From contig NW_023601543.1 of assembly GCF_014898055.3 (NCBI RefSeq), forward strand, positions 65,671,782 through 65,735,781: a stretch of 64,000 bases of DNA, given 5' to 3'. The notes under the pieces were generated by a model. The model made no database searches and was not told where the DNA came from. It worked only from the letters and a program-made list of their open reading frames with translations. Source of the stretch: Talpa occidentalis. Its lineage: Eukaryota; Chordata; Mammalia; Eulipotyphla; Talpidae. How positions within the stretch are numbered: the first letter of the stretch is position 1; the number at the start of each line of letters is the position of its first letter. Positions 1 to 12,793 of this stretch are shown here, piece after piece. The position numbers and the translations under genes were made by a program.

Positions 1-620
1 TATTGCATTGGAAGTACCAAAAAGATAGTATTAGGAAAGAAGAAATAAAGTCATTCTTCACAGATGACATGATTGTGGATAAAGAAAATATGACAAACTC
101 CACAGAAGCGATTATAATTGATAGGTGAATTTAGCAAGATTTCTGAATAAAAGGTAAGGCTACCCAAATCAAATACATTTCTATATATCAACAATTAGAA
201 AATAAAAATGAAAAATACTATTCATACTAACATGAAAATAAAATGCTTTGAACAAATCTAATAAAGTATGAATCTCGCACCAGAGAAGTATAAAATATTA
301 CTGAGAGACATTAAAGTCAAATAAATGGAGGGGCAGATAGTGGACTTGAGAGATTGAAAGATATCAATTCTCCCACAAATTATCTATGGATGTGATGGAC
401 TCCCTAGAAAAATGATGGTAGCATGTATTTTGCGGTGCCTGACAAGCTGACTCTAAAATTTGCATGAAAATACCAAGGGCCAAGACTAGCCAGAGTATTT
501 CTGAACTAGAAGAACAAAGTACCAATGGAACTGGAGGTCAAACTTTATTATAAAACGTGCCTTGGCACAATGTGAGACACATAACAGAGTGCCCAGAAAG
601 GACCACTGCTTTGTGGAATA
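1..620 (+). mobile_element. L1 ORF2/3' fragment, diverged
   Basis: A-rich sequence with the order and wording of the L1 reverse-transcriptase region (near 1-60, 175-245 and 400-480), broken by many stops. The short minus-strand ORFs over 486-774 are chance readings of this repeat. Confidence 0.65.
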
Positions 621-779
621 GACCAGTAGGGAAAGGATGGCCTTTTCGATGAATGTCAGTATGCCCAGCAGATGCCCATATTGCAATGTGAAAACCAATC
701 CATAACTCATGGCGTACACAAAAATCAGTTCCAAGTAGAGTGCAAGTCTTAAGGTAAAAGCCAAAACCTAGCAACTACA

Positions 780-1148
780 AAAGATCCAATTGGAGAATAT
801 ATTCATGATTTAGGAGTTAGGAAAAGTTTTAAGAGAATACAGAAAAAAATCACACTAAATATACAGAAAAAGGACAACACATTGAGTTACTTAAAATGAG
901 GGATTTCTATACATCAAATGGAGAAAATGAAGAGGCATGAGAAGAATGAAGATGAAATGGCAAATAAAAGGGGGAGAAGAGATATGCAAAATAGTAACCA
1001 ACATGGTCCACATGCAAAATAAAGAACACCTTCAAATTAGTCAGTAAAAGGCAATCCAGTAAAAAAAAAAAAAAAAATAGGCATAAGACTAGAATTAGCA
1101 CTTTGAAAAAAAAATGGTGAATAAACATCCAGGTTTCCCCTGCCATCT
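780..1148 (+). mobile_element. L1 ORF2 remnant with internal poly-A
   Basis: A-rich L1-like sequence with an A-tract at 1061-1076. It ends where the palindromic element begins at 1149, and similar L1 sequence resumes at about 1310, so the MITE probably inserted into this L1. Confidence 0.55.
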
Positions 1149-1300
1149 AAAAGTAGAACGTTCCTATCTGGTATGATTTGACAGGTTATATTTTTGGATA
1201 TGGGAATGCTATTACCATGAATTTATATGGAAATTTATTGAGCATCCTCAGACCCAAAAATAACCTACCCAATCATACCAAATAAGAACATTCTACTTTT
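1149..1300. mobile_element. Palindromic MITE, copy 1 (about 152 bp)
   Basis: Terminal inverted repeats of about 50 bp: 1149-1198 (AAAAGTAGAACGTTCCTATC at the edge) against the reverse complement of 1251-1300 (AAAAGTAGAATGTTCTTATT). Near-palindromic along most of its length, so it could fold into a hairpin. The same element occurs in inverted orientation at 18665-19104. The match may extend about 10 bp outward (CCATCT / CTATCC), so the true ends and target duplication are unclear. It is a non-autonomous DNA transposon by structure; the family is not recognised. Confidence 0.82.
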
Positions 1301-1309
1301 GGATAGTGG

Positions 1310-1965
1310 AGGAATATGAAAATAATCCCCATTCACATTAGTAATAAAGAAAATGCAAATGAATCCACTGTACACTCAACAAAATTATTTTTTAAAAATG
1401 GTGGGTAAAAATGTGAAGTAATTGCAAATCTTCTGTATGCCTAGTGAGAAGGGAACTTAGCACACCTACTTTGGAAAACTGGAATTATCTACTGGAAGTG
1501 AACATGTGCAGTATATGTGTGGCCCAGTAATTTGACTCCCATGTACCTATCCAATAAAAAAAGATACCCACATGTGCACCAAGAGACATGCACAAGAATA
1601 TTTACAATAACATTATTTGTAAGAGGTGAAAATTGAAACACCTTAAACATCCATCAATGGTAGAAGGTTATATAAATCCATATAAACACACTATATGTAT
1701 AATGTTTTATAATATATAATGTGTTATAAAAGAGTTAAGATGAATATAGGTCACCATTACATGCAACAGAAATGGATCCATCTTATAAATATGTTATTCA
1801 AAAGAGTTATAAGCAAACAAATATTCACTCAATGATTCCATTTATATAAAGTATATAAAAGTCAAAATTAATCCATGGTGTTAACAAAATACTATTTATA
1901 TTGGGAAAGAAAAGAGGGAGTAGTGATTAGGAGGAGTGAGAAATGTTTCTGGGGGTGGTTCTAGT
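1310..1965 (+). mobile_element. Old L1 3' region (L1M type)
   Basis: Contains decayed counterparts of the L1 ORF2 C terminus: the 'ctggaattatctactggaagtgaac' and 'acatccatcaatgg' regions (1475-1500, 1648-1665), followed by an L1M-like 3' end around 1790-1960. No intact frame. Confidence 0.75.
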
Positions 1966-2027
1966 GTTCCACTTCTTCACCTAATGACAGTTACACAGAA
2001 ATTGGGATACTTTGCCAAGCAGTACAC

Positions 2028-2245
2028 CCGTGCTTTTCAACTAGTAGTAATGTAGGGGACATTTAGCAATGCTAGGAGGAATTTTTGGTGTCACTCCGGA
2101 TGAGGGGGTGATACTAGCATCTAATGGGTAGAGATCATGGATGCTGCTAAACATAGCACAATGCATAGGTCAGACCCCCTGCTCCAATAAGAAAATCAAG
2201 TCACCCAAAATATCAATAACGCTGAAAGTGAGAAACCTCAATGTG
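2028..2245 (+). mobile_element. MER5A-type hAT-Charlie MITE
   Basis: Follows the MER5A consensus in order: GGGGACATTTAGCAATG (2056-2072), the GTCACTCC piece, ACTAGCATCTAATGGGTAGA (2113-2132), GATGCTGCTAAACAT, CACAATGCATAGG and a final GAGAAACC. Confidence 0.85.
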
Positions 2246-2249
2246 CACT

Positions 2250-4012
2250 TACTATGTGTGCAACTACTCTCTAGTAAAAAAGAGAGAGAAGCCATGTGCA
2301 TATGTGTGCACAATTACACAAGGATGCTACTCTTTCCAAGTTTTCTTATTTCTTTTAGTTTTTGCTTCTTGTTAACTTGATTTATTGCCTTCTAATGGTC
2401 ACTAAGAGCTGAGTGGGACACATGTTCCTGCAAAATTGTAAGCACAGGAAACTAGGGTTGGGGAAATTCTGTTCATTTAGTTATTACTTCCTCAGTGACT
2501 CATTTTTTACGATACTGGAAGAACCATTATGGCCAAATCATGAAATGACAAATTAAGGGGAGCAAAACTGGAGAGCCCTTACTCGTTCTGAGACAAACTT
2601 TCTAAGAAGTGTTTTCTGTGTACAACAGACTTTCACATTACTTAACCAAATCGAAAACGTATCCTGTTGCTTCTAAGCAGATTATTGATTCTTTATAAGT
2701 ATATGATAAAGTATGATATGATACTTTTATGAAAACATATCCTGTTATCTCAAAGAGTATTCTTGATACTTTATAAGGATATGCTACTTTATCTGTATCA
2801 GTATATGGAGAAAGATCCAAAATCAGTAATTTGATTTCATGGGAAAAATCAGAGGGTATCCAGAAGTATGTTTGCATCCTGACTTGCAGGTGACTGAACT
2901 CAGTTTAGAAAATACAGATACTGACAAAGGCTGTGCTGTGATCCATGTCAATGATCCCATCAATGTCCATTCCCCCAGATTTGACAAAGAGAGTTCCCTC
3001 TTTATGGGCAGTTTTAAGTACTAAAGGAGATTTATTTTTGTGTGACAAAGAACTGAACATGGCTACTTAACAAAATCAAAGTAATGTACCCCAGGAAAGT
3101 AATAAAATGAATGCTTCATTTCTTTAGGACTGCTTAGCTCAATGCATTGTTGAAGTGATAAGAATTACTCAATTCAGGATCAGTTTTATGAAAAAGTATA
3201 GGAAAAGTAACACTAGTTAAATAGTCTAAAAACCCAATATGGGAATCTGCAATAGAATGCAGGAGCTGACATTCAAAGAAGTTGGGAATGGAATGGAAAA
3301 TCACGGACACTTACTACTAAACATGCACTTTTCCTAAGATAATCTCTTACTCCTATAAGAGGATGAAATATGAAGGGAAACCATGAATTCCAAACCAACC
3401 AAGTGATACCAGCATCTGCGACATCAACCACAGCAGAGAAAGATGAACTTGAAGTTGCCTTCAGATGACATTACTAGAGATCTCCCAGGACAAAGGAGAT
3501 AAAGGTAACTGGAGAGAGAGAAGACATACCTGTGGATCCAGGGAGAAATGTCTCAAAAGAATGGAGTTGGGCAGATCTCAGGAGTAGTAGAGACTGTGTC
3601 ACGTTTCGACTCCAGTTTCACTGAACTTAGAGAACAAAGATCCATGACTAGCACCCGGGCCAGCAGAGTGAAGCTCACGGCCACTCTATTCCCGTGGACG
3701 AAACAGAGTGAGTGAGAAGATTGCCTCCCTTGGCTGTCTCTAATTTCTCAAGGAGGTTTGAAGGAAATTCAGCAATTACTCCAGATTTGCTCTTCAGCGG
3801 ATCTGGAAAGCATGCTTCATATTTCATAGTCATCTTGCCAGCCACCCAAAATGTCTGAGGAGGTCTAAGGGAAACAGCCTGTGCCTTCTGAGAAGCCAAC
3901 TGGGGATCTAAGAGAGGAAGCCCTGGGTGGTTTTGAAACTTAAAGAGAGACCTGGTTCTGTGAGAGTACTAAGTTTGCTCTATTTTGTAGTGTTTAAAAG
4001 TAGAAATACTGT

Positions 4013-4015
<3 letters not shown>
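2250..4015. other. SYTL5 intron, no gene seen
   Basis: Downstream intron of SYTL5 (transcribed on the minus strand). Apart from the 78-bp tandem repeat I recognise nothing; I searched here for the next SYTL5 exon (expected to encode QLRIITGEWFF) without success. Confidence 0.5.
2653..2806 (+). repeat. Imperfect 78-bp tandem duplication
   Basis: GAAAACGTATCCTGTT at 2653 recurs as GAAAACATATCCTGTT at 2731; both are followed by a GATTCTTTATAAG / GATACTTTATAAG block. The period is a multiple of three, so the minus-strand frame 2638-2877 shows a repeated TGYVF. Nothing suggests that it is coding. Confidence 0.75.
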
Positions 4016-4078
<63 letters not shown>

Positions 4079-4079
4079 A
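4016..4079. repeat. (TC)n(AC)n compound microsatellite
   Basis: TC tract 4016-4054 followed by AC tract 4055-4079, about 160 bp inside the SYTL5 intron from the donor at 4241. Confidence 0.95.
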
Positions 4080-4240
4080 AGACCTGCCTAGGCATTGCTG
4101 AGCCTGTGGTGCTTGGGCGACACTTTTAACCTTTCTCTCTATCCCTACATTTAAAATATGCTTTCTCTCTGGCTTCCTCCGCTAGTCCAATCCCCTCAGT
4201 CATCAAAATCACAAAATTCACACCAGGGCAATGGAACTCA

Positions 4241-4474
<234 letters not shown>

Positions 4475-4739
4475 TCACTATTTTGTCATGAGAGTGTGCT
4501 TACATTTCCCTTAACTTCTCCAGTATATCTTTGACACCATTACCTTGGAGCACAAGCCCAGGCCAGGAGCAGGTGTAATATTACATTCCTTACCTGTGTA
4601 GGTATACTTCACCAGCGTAGAGTTGGAAATCAAACTTGTTAACACTTTCCTTAAGTGATCTAAGAAGAATTTGCTACGAAGACTTGGCCCACCACTCCAG
4701 ATCGAAATGCTCTGCTTAGCGTCTGAGGGTTCCCAACAA

Positions 4740-4975
4740 TTTCCATTGACCTGTGGGCTCTGCTGTCAGACATGTCTGTTTGAATCAAGTTCCCTCATGA
4801 ATTAGTTGTCCAAACTTAGGCAATAAGTGACCCACTCCAGCTTAGTCTTTTCATTTCTAAACTGAGGGCAATAATGGTCTTATATGACAGTTTTTAAGAT
4901 TAGATGTGATAATATATGTAAAGTTACCAGCATGGTACCTGGCACATAGGTACTAAATAAATGCTAGCTCCATAT
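4740..4975 (+). repeat. MIR
   Basis: MIR core and 3' end: 'cagcttagtcttttcatttctaaactgagggcaataatggtc' then CATGGTACCTGGCACATAGG (4930-4949) and AATAAATGC. In the SYTL5 intron. Confidence 0.85.
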
Positions 4976-5059
4976 CCCTGCTTTTCCTGGCTGACCTGTG
5001 ATCTGTAAAGATGTGTGGTTATATGATGTATGTACACAAAAATACACTGTAGAATTGGG

Positions 5060-5385
5060 TATTCAAAGTGGGTTCCTTGTTCTAGAAATAACAGCATCAT
5101 CTAGGGGTTTGTTAGGAATGCTGGGTGTCGGGTCCCACATCAGACCTACTAGAGTAGATTCTGCATTTTAACCATATCTCCAGGTGATTCAAGGATGAGC
5201 AGCACTGGTTTGGAAAATTTGTCCTCAAATTCTGCTATACAGTGGAAATACCTGGAAAGGCATTTCCCAAGTCTCCTCTCCACAGAGGCTAATGTAATCG
5301 GTTCAGGGTGTGGCCTACATAATATTTTTAAAACTTTCCTATTTAGTGTAATATACCGCCAAATTTGGATAGCACTACTCTGGAA
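5060..5385 (+). mobile_element. MER20/MER5-type hAT fragments
   Basis: Two neighbouring fragments with the 'catcatctaggggtttgttaggaatgctggg' and 'ccaggtgattcaaggatgagcagcactgg' wording (5094-5205), then a second around 5235-5385. They lie between SYTL5 exon 2 and the NDUFA4 retrocopy. Confidence 0.55.
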
Positions 5386-5467
5386 GTAGAGTACTACTTC
5401 AACGAATGGCTTCAGTGCAGAAATTTAGTCCAGAGCCTGGCAGGTTTGTTCTCTCTCCTTCCAGCCC

Positions 5468-5717
5468 AAGGTCTCTCCTACAACCAGTCAGGATGAGAGG
5501 CATCCTGGCTTGATCCCCCTCTTCGTCTTCACTGGAGCCAGAGGGACAGGAGCAAGCGCTGTACATCATGTGTCTGGCTTTGTTCAACCCAGGTGTTATT
5601 TGGAACAGAAAGAATAACCCAGGCTCCTGGAGCAAAGTGGGTCCCAATGATCAACACAAGTTGTACTTGGTGAGCGTAGATGACAGCAAACTGAAGAAAG
5701 AAGGCCCAGGCTTCTAC
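5468..5717 (+). pseudogene. NDUFA4P: NDUFA4 processed pseudogene (coding-homologous part)
   Basis: Intronless copy of NDUFA4, an 81-residue mitochondrial protein associated with cytochrome c oxidase, lying antisense inside the SYTL5 intron. Homology runs codon by codon from the original start, here AAG instead of ATG at 5468. It passes through [10 protein letters not shown], and then a one-base insertion near 5552 shifts the frame. It continues as LALFNPG, then [21 protein letters not shown] and ends at GF. There is an extra Lys codon in the WNRKNNP segment, and the stop codon is lost (TAC at 5715). The 250-bp span equals 246 bp of native coding length plus those one- and three-base insertions. 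Start loss, frameshift and stop loss rule out NDUFA4 function. The 3' side appears to continue as UTR to roughly 5880 or beyond; no clear poly-A tail or target duplication was seen, so the insertion is not recent. Confidence 0.88.
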
Positions 5718-5880
5718 ATGAAGTATTTCACTATAAACCTGCTTAAAATGAAGGTCTTCTGGAAGCCATCAGCACAACTTTCCATTCAATCAGGAAATAC
5801 TTCCCCTAAATGCACAAAATCATGTTGGCATATTATATTGGGGTTTACATTGATTAGTAAATGTCTGAAACTTGGGGGGC
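5718..5880 (+). pseudogene. Probable 3' UTR remainder of the NDUFA4 retrocopy
   Basis: Directly continues the NDUFA4 retrocopy without any repeat boundary. It resembles the 3' UTR of NDUFA4 mRNA as I remember it (block around 5745-5870), but this cannot be confirmed without alignment. The open frame that runs from 5568 to 5981 is just read-through from the lost stop. Confidence 0.5.
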
Positions 5881-6954
5881 ACAAAAAGAAAACCACAATT
5901 ATATTATTTGGGGATTGCAATAGATTTCTGAATACCACAGACCAGAGGAGAAACAAAACACTGCCAATTCAAAATCTATAAAAATTCATGTAAGTGCAAT
6001 AAAGAAACATAGTGATCAAAATGAGTGGAATAAAAATAGCAATCTCACACAGCACTCATATCTGAATAGGCTAGTGGACCAGAGAGTAACAAACTGAGAA
6101 AGTGGGGGTAATTCAGGATATTTTAGAGGTTATTTTCTTCTAGAAAAAAATTCTATGATCAGATATCTGACATTTTAACCACTTTGCAGTTCCTTAAAGT
6201 AGAGGGGGTAAGACCCCTGAGAGAAACCATGGCCATAAAGTCAAACATTTATGTTGCCTCTCCCCTTATGCTGTGCTGAACCGAATTTATTTAGCAATAG
6301 GGTTTCACTTAGTTCACATTTCTAGAATCTGAAAGGACTTGGACTTGGGGCTCAGTACATATAGGCCACCAGGAAGCAAGTATTTAGAGGTTCAAATATA
6401 CTAGTTGGGGAATTCCTAGGGCAATTGGAGCTAACTGCCCCCCAAACTCTGGGAGCTAGCTCTAGGACAAGTGGGATCAGCTGGGAAGAATTCCATAGGC
6501 TGCCACAAAATATTAAGTTTCCAGGTATTTCAAATCTCTCTTATAAATTCACCTACTTCAGCCATATCTAGGATAATTCATATTAAGTGGACACAGCCAT
6601 TTTCAGACACTAAAGAAGTGGAGGAGGGGCAATAGAAAGGTAATTGCTATCAGGAAAAAATGTGTCCAATTGAAGAATTAGTTGCAAATGGAAACACAGA
6701 GAGCTGGGCTGGTTTTACTGGCTTAATGTTTGTCTTCCCAAATCCTCTGTAATTTCCATGAAGGCAAGACTATACATTATTTATTTTGTTCAGCTTTGAA
6801 TTTGCAGCACATAACCATCACCTACAACACAATAGATCTCACGTCACTGAAAGAATAAAAGAAAGCTTATGTTAGGAAGTCACTTGGAGAGAGGAAGGGA
6901 AGGAAGAAGAAAGTGAAAGCAAATAAAGCAAGGAGGGAGGGAGGCAGGCAGGCT

Positions 6955-7160
6955 CAGCCACGCTGCTTACTAGATGCCACTGGCCATTCCAGTTAACCCC
7001 TCTGGATCTCAGTTACTTCAACTTCAAAATGAAGATAATACTTTTCCTTTCTTCCTCCCAGGGTATTTGAGATCCAGAGGCAATAAACTATGGTAGTACT
7101 TAGCTTTTTAAATTATAAAGGCCTTTATAATAGGAAGCCATCATTATTAAAAAGAGAATG
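6955..7160 (+). repeat. MIR
   Basis: 'cttactagatgcca...ttaacccctctggatctcagttact' and AAAATGAAGATAATACTTTT in MIR order. Confidence 0.7.
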
Positions 7161-8069
7161 AGATGAGAAACAAAGGTACAATGTTGGACCTGTTAAGAAT
7201 AAAGTACAATTAAAATGGGCTAAAATTCAGATCACATACACCGCAAAAAAAAGTAACATAAGCCTGAGAAAATGACAGATTATTCTAGAACTTTTTTCTA
7301 TCTTCCTTGTTCCTACACTTCTGTTCAGAAAGCAAATTTTGATTCTTGAAAATATTAAATGACTATTGTGTCTGTTTGTGCTTGTCTGAAGAGCAGATTA
7401 TAGGAGATGGATGAAAAAGTTTAGTACAGATAAATATGGCTAAAACCAACTTTCAAAACTGATGAAGACTACAGGGATGCAAGGAAAGAAAAAAAGCTTA
7501 AGACATTTTATTCCAGCTGACACCGGTTTTTCATCTGAGATAAATTCAGGACGCTCTTGCATTTTAAAATATCAGTGTCTTTTTGTTTCTTTAGATCTCC
7601 TTGTTGCTACAGATATATTCACATTACCATGTGAATTGATGACCCATATGTATTTGAAAGCTTAAAGGCTGAAGAGAGAAAAAAAATTTCAACTGTAATT
7701 GAATGATAGGATCTTTTTATTTCTATATTCTGATGACATCCTGAATTCATTATTTGCTATCCCATCATCAAAAATGTTCAATGCATTACTAAGATTGCTT
7801 GCTTTATCACTGTGCAGACACATTCCCTTCAAATCAGGAATTGCTTTAATTAAAATTCCTGTCACATTTGTGTAACATTATTTTTCTTTTGTTATCCTGT
7901 GTAGACCCAAATGCACTGAACACTATTTTGCACCAAATAAGAGGGATTTTAGAACAGAAGCAATAGGTATCAATTCACAAAGCATCTTTGATTCCTTGAA
8001 GCTTTTAAACAATCCCCAATCTCCTCTTGCTAAACCTCTAGGACTAAGACAGATAATGAGCAAGGAAGG

Positions 8070-8330
8070 AGTATGTGGTGGCTTCAGATTATGGGAATCT
8101 GAAGTCAAGACAATCTGCATTCAAATCCTGGCAATGCCACTTATTTCTTTGGTGACTTTACGAAAATCAGTTAATCTGTGTCTCAGGACATAAAGACGTT
8201 TAACCTTTCTGTGTCAAAAACACCCCCTCTGGAAAACAAAAACCATAATAGTTACAACCTCATAGGGTTGTTGTGAGCTTCAAGACAGTACCTTTGTGAG
8301 CACTGAGTAATGAGTAAAGCACAGAAATTG
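8070..8330 (+). repeat. MIR, nearly full length
   Basis: 'catt-caaatcctggcaatgccactta', later TTACAACCTCATAGGGTTGT (8252-8271) and the GAGTAAAGCAC end. An internal insertion of about 40 bp is present. Confidence 0.8.
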
Positions 8331-11300
8331 GAGAAGAAACAATTCTGGTATGTGTCTCCAAATATGTCTGCCCTCATCTTTTCTATTAGTGGGATATCTG
8401 GTGAGGCTCATGGCCATTCACAATAAAAGACTATATGTCCAAGTGTCCTTTCTGTTAGTTTTGTCATGAGACTCAAGGTTAGCTAATATGTGATCAGAAA
8501 TGACACAGGCAACCTCTAGGTTATGCCCCTAATAGACAGAGGTATGTATCTCTTTGTCTCAAATCCTCCTTCCTTCCAAGAGGCTGAGATGAGAACATAG
8601 AAAAGAACTACTGGATCAAAAGCTCAACTCTCAAGATGGCACCCAGACCCACACTATAATGGAACCATCTAACAGTATCACAAAGTTGCCAAACTACCCA
8701 GACCTTTCCATGAGAGAGTAATATATTCCCATCACATTTAAACTGTTAATATGTTCTCTGTCACTTCCAGTCAAACCTATTTCCCAACAAATACAATGAA
8801 AACTCAGTAAATATTAGCTCTCGTTATTATCGTCGACTTGCAGAGGTATTGCTATCAGCCTGTGCTGTATGCCTGCAAGCTTCAGCCTTGCCTAGGGTTA
8901 GTTTCAGTCTCCTCTAAGAGAGCATGACCCTGGGGACTGCCAGAAAGTGCTGTCAACCCAGAAACAATGAGACAAGAATCACTGAAATAATATATGCGGG
9001 CGGAATAATGATACAGCAGCCTGATGTAGATGAGTTCACAGCCCGTAGCACTCCCAGCTTTCACTCACACCTCAACACTGGGGCTGTTGCACATCTGCCT
9101 AAGGAAAACCCAGGGGTGACCAGACCTCCTTTCTCAATGCTGAATATAAGAGTATTACTTTTTCATCTTGATGGAAGCTTGGGTGTGCAAAACCTATTAT
9201 TTAAACCTAAACATCACAACAATTACCCTTAATAATGACAGGCACTCTGTTTTGCAAGCCATTAAACTTTGGACGGCAACCTGTGAGAAAGGCATGCTTC
9301 CCATTATAGACAAGAAGGCTGAATCTCAGAGAGGAAACCTGAGTTGGGTCACTGGGCTAGTAAGCGCTGCAGTCAGGATTCTGATGCAGAATTTTATATT
9401 CCAAAATATGCACTCTTCCCCTACTCCAGGCTCCTCTCATTAGTGTTCAATCTCTTAAAATGTTTTTGTTCAGAAAGAACACTGTATTAAACAACTACTA
9501 TTTCTTTCCTTGTGTAAAACCAGGTCTCATAAAACACAAAGGGTTCCTTCTGCCTGCCCTGCTTCTCCCACCAAGTGGCATCTGCCCAAGTGGCCTCCTA
9601 CCATAAACTCTCCCACCACAAACACTCCCCAATGGAGCTTCTTCAACTAACATCACTCTGGTCCTAATAAACATTACAAAGCTTTTGATTAGTTTTCAAA
9701 TCAAAAGCTATTAAAAATAAGAAAGACCCCTCTGAGAACTGGGGAGAAGTTTTCCTCTAGATAGAAAGCAATTTTAGAGACAATAACTAGGAACAGGATT
9801 GAGAGAATACTTGTGTTGCTAAAGGGATGTTGTGAACAGTACCAGTTGAATGTGTTTAGAAATTGACTCGAGGAGAAAGAACATGGCGAAATCTTCGGGT
9901 GTGGGGATGACACCAAGCACGTCTTGCCAGGAGAAGACTTGGCTCGCAGGAATCTAGCTGGAGATCTCAAAAAGCATGCACCTATACAGGCAACTGATTA
10001 TTAGCTATCGGTTTAAAATCATACCAGAAATTGATCTCTATGTAATTGCCAAACCAAGTCTTCCATCTGGGAATACCTTGAAATAACTGTCGTCCCAATT
10101 TCCTGGTCTGACAAGGAACAGGGATATTTTTTTTACCAATCTGAAACCCAAAGGATACCTTTATCTTGAGTATTGGAAAGAGCAGAAATTTCTGTCACCG
10201 ATATGGTAAATTACTTAGAAAAAGAGGAGGCAAGATAGAATCAATAGTACAGTAAGAAGTGGGAAAGCTGTGTTTCTTTTTATTAAAAAAAAAAAAAGGA
10301 TAAAATACTGGGCTTGTGAAGATTATTGCTATGACAATGCTAGGATAGAACTGACTTGATGGGAGGAAACTGGACATTTGCACACAAAAAAAGATCATTT
10401 CAAAAGAACATATTGTCCTTGAAAAATTCTTTAAAATTACTCCTGCTGCTAAACAGAGGCACATATATGGATTTTAGTTTCAACTTTTATGAACATAGGA
10501 CTGAAATTTATTCTTAAAATATCTCTAAATTGAATTTATATTAACTATTTTAAATGCAGCAATGGAGTCATATGCTTAGCAAAGACAAACTTAAGTTTTC
10601 CCATTTTACCTCTTTAGCTGATGTTTATGGGGACTCAAATTTTCATAGACAAAGATTGCTACAAAGACCACTTCCAGTAGTGTCCTGGTTATCAGTACTA
10701 GTATATAAGAAATGTCAAGTCACCATTTCTTTGAAATTCACCAAGGATGAGTATAAATGCTTTTCGTTCATGTGCTATTTCTTTCTTATGTGCTTCACAG
10801 AAAATCATCACTGGCAATTAATTTCTTTCAGATTTATGCTGAACAACATATAATTCTGATTCATAAGATGCATGATCTTAACTGCATCCATTTTTTCAGA
10901 TTGCTGGTTTTCTCCCAATATACCTTCTACTGTTTTATACTAGTAAAACTCTCAAGTGAGAGTTGGTTACATGCAAACTTGAATAAAGACTACATTCCCC
11001 AGTTCAATGCACAAGCCCCCTTGTAGCTAAGTATGGCCACGTGTAAGTTCTGGCCAACATCACATAAGCAAAGACATATGGGAAACTTCTCAGAAATGTC
11101 CTGAAGGCAAGGGGGCCTGCCTTTCTTTCTGCCCTTTGCTCTCCTCCCTGCAGACTGAAATAAGGATGGTATGGTAGGAGCTAGAGCAGCTATCTTGGAC
11201 CACGAGGTGTGACTAAGTCTCTCTCCTTTATCAAACTAGAGATGGGCTCCTGTAAGCTCTCATTTCAATTATACCTTGTCCTTAGACCCTGTCATTCCTT

Positions 11301-11999
11301 AGCTTGCAGAGCCTAGATTTAGCAAGAATCCTGCTCAATAGTTTAGTGAGAATTTCCTACTCTTTGATACCTGATCACCCTAGACATCTGCTCAACTCCT
11401 CATCCCCTCCCTACCCTGGCCTGCCTTTGGCAAAAATCCTGTTTAGTCAATTTAGTAAGAATCCCCACCATCCATGTCTCTTCTAAGTAATTTTCCATTC
11501 AGTGACTCCTCATTCTACTTGTTGGTTATAATTCCCCAGGTGACTTGGCTGTATTTGGGGTTGTCCCATCTCTCCCCCCTATTGCCACAGTCTTTTGTTA
11601 ATTTGGTTTTGTGTATATGTCTTGACAACTATCGCAATAGTCCTGGATAAATCTTCATTTTAGTGTCAGAATTTTTTTTTTACTTTACAGGGATTAGCCC
11701 ATGTTGATAGTGGCAGAACAACCAATCAGAAGCAGCCTAGGCCTCCAATGAGCTGAACTTACCCTGATTCTTATACCTATAGATCATATGGTGAATTTTA
11801 CAGAAGCAGAGAATAATGCAAATCCTGGATTAAAAATACTATTGCAGATGGAGTCTGTTAAAGATGTAAATTATTTATATTTTACACAAAGAATTGATCA
11901 ATTCAATCTGAGTCAACATGAAAGTAGAAACTTTGCACAACCCTATAAAATACAATTTTACTTTTGTTAATTTAGAAATTCATCTCCATCTCATAAATC

Positions 12000-12535
12000 T
12001 TGCATATAAGAGCTCGATGATTTTTTTTGCTGTATCTTAGAAATGAATTTGCCAAATGTATAACAAAAAAGAACTCATACAAATCAATACTAAAACAATA
12101 CTAACATCCAATAGTAAATGAACAAAGGATGTGAAATCAAAAATTCAGAATCATGTAATCATGATTGGGAACCATGTGACAATACTTATAATCACATACG
12201 TACAAATTAACAGAGGATACTATCAAATTAGTAAAGATTTATAATAACTGGTGTTGGCAGTGGTACAGTGTAACAGCTGACACTTCTGGAAAACAATTTT
12301 TCAATTAAAAGAAAATATGAAGCACAAAATAAAAAAGAGGATGCAAATTTGCATATACAACGTAGTTTCAATTATGTAAAAATTATATGTACACACAGAA
12401 AGGCCACGAGAAGAAAAATCATGAGAAGTGGGAACTATCTCTAGGAAGAAAAGGGCTCCTAAGTGATTTTTAAAAGTTCATGGTATATATATTTTGGTAT
12501 ATATATTTTCTTATTTTTTAATCATGAGCTCATTA
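12000..12535 (+). mobile_element. Old L1 3' region
   Basis: Decayed ORF2 and 3' UTR wording (12060-12300 and 12340-12460). Interrupted at its end by SINE copy 1. Confidence 0.65.
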
Positions 12536-12538
12536 CAT

Positions 12539-12793
12539 TTTTTAAAGATTTACTTATTTATGCATAGAAGAACTGGGGTGTAGGCCATAACTGTGGGGGG
12601 TGAGAAGATTCACCAGAGACAGAGTGGGGAGCAGAACGGGCAGATCTACTGAAATATACTGCTGAGGGGAGCAGCAGGCGAGACAGGAGAGGTCTGCTGT
12701 GCCATATGTGGGTCAGCAACCTGGCTGGGGATTGAATTCAGGCCATAGTGGTGACAGCGCTGAGCCTTAATCCCTCGGCCACCAGGGAGGTCC
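12539..12793 (-). mobile_element. Lineage tRNA-derived SINE, copy 1
   Basis: Reverse-oriented copy; the 5' end CCTCCCTGGTGGC is at the high coordinate and the A-rich tail with AAATAAGTAAATC at the low. It carries the diagnostic middle block CTCCCCTCAGCAGTATATTTC. Confidence 0.9.

Larger units (their letters stand above)
5990..11995. other. SYTL5 intron, sparse old repeats
   Basis: Intronic sequence with two MIRs, a purine-rich patch at 6889-6950 and otherwise unrecognised, aged sequence. Short ORFs (such as 8924-9443 and 10554-11026) lack family resemblance or splice context. Confidence 0.5.

Noticed and set aside
2653..2806. CRISPR-like direct repeats
   Set aside because: Only two diverged copies in a mammalian intron; no spacers or cas genes.
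5568..5981. 137-codon ORF with apparent homology to NDUFA4
   Set aside because: The parent start is mutated, a frameshift precedes the matching part and the stop is lost; it is a retropseudogene with read-through.
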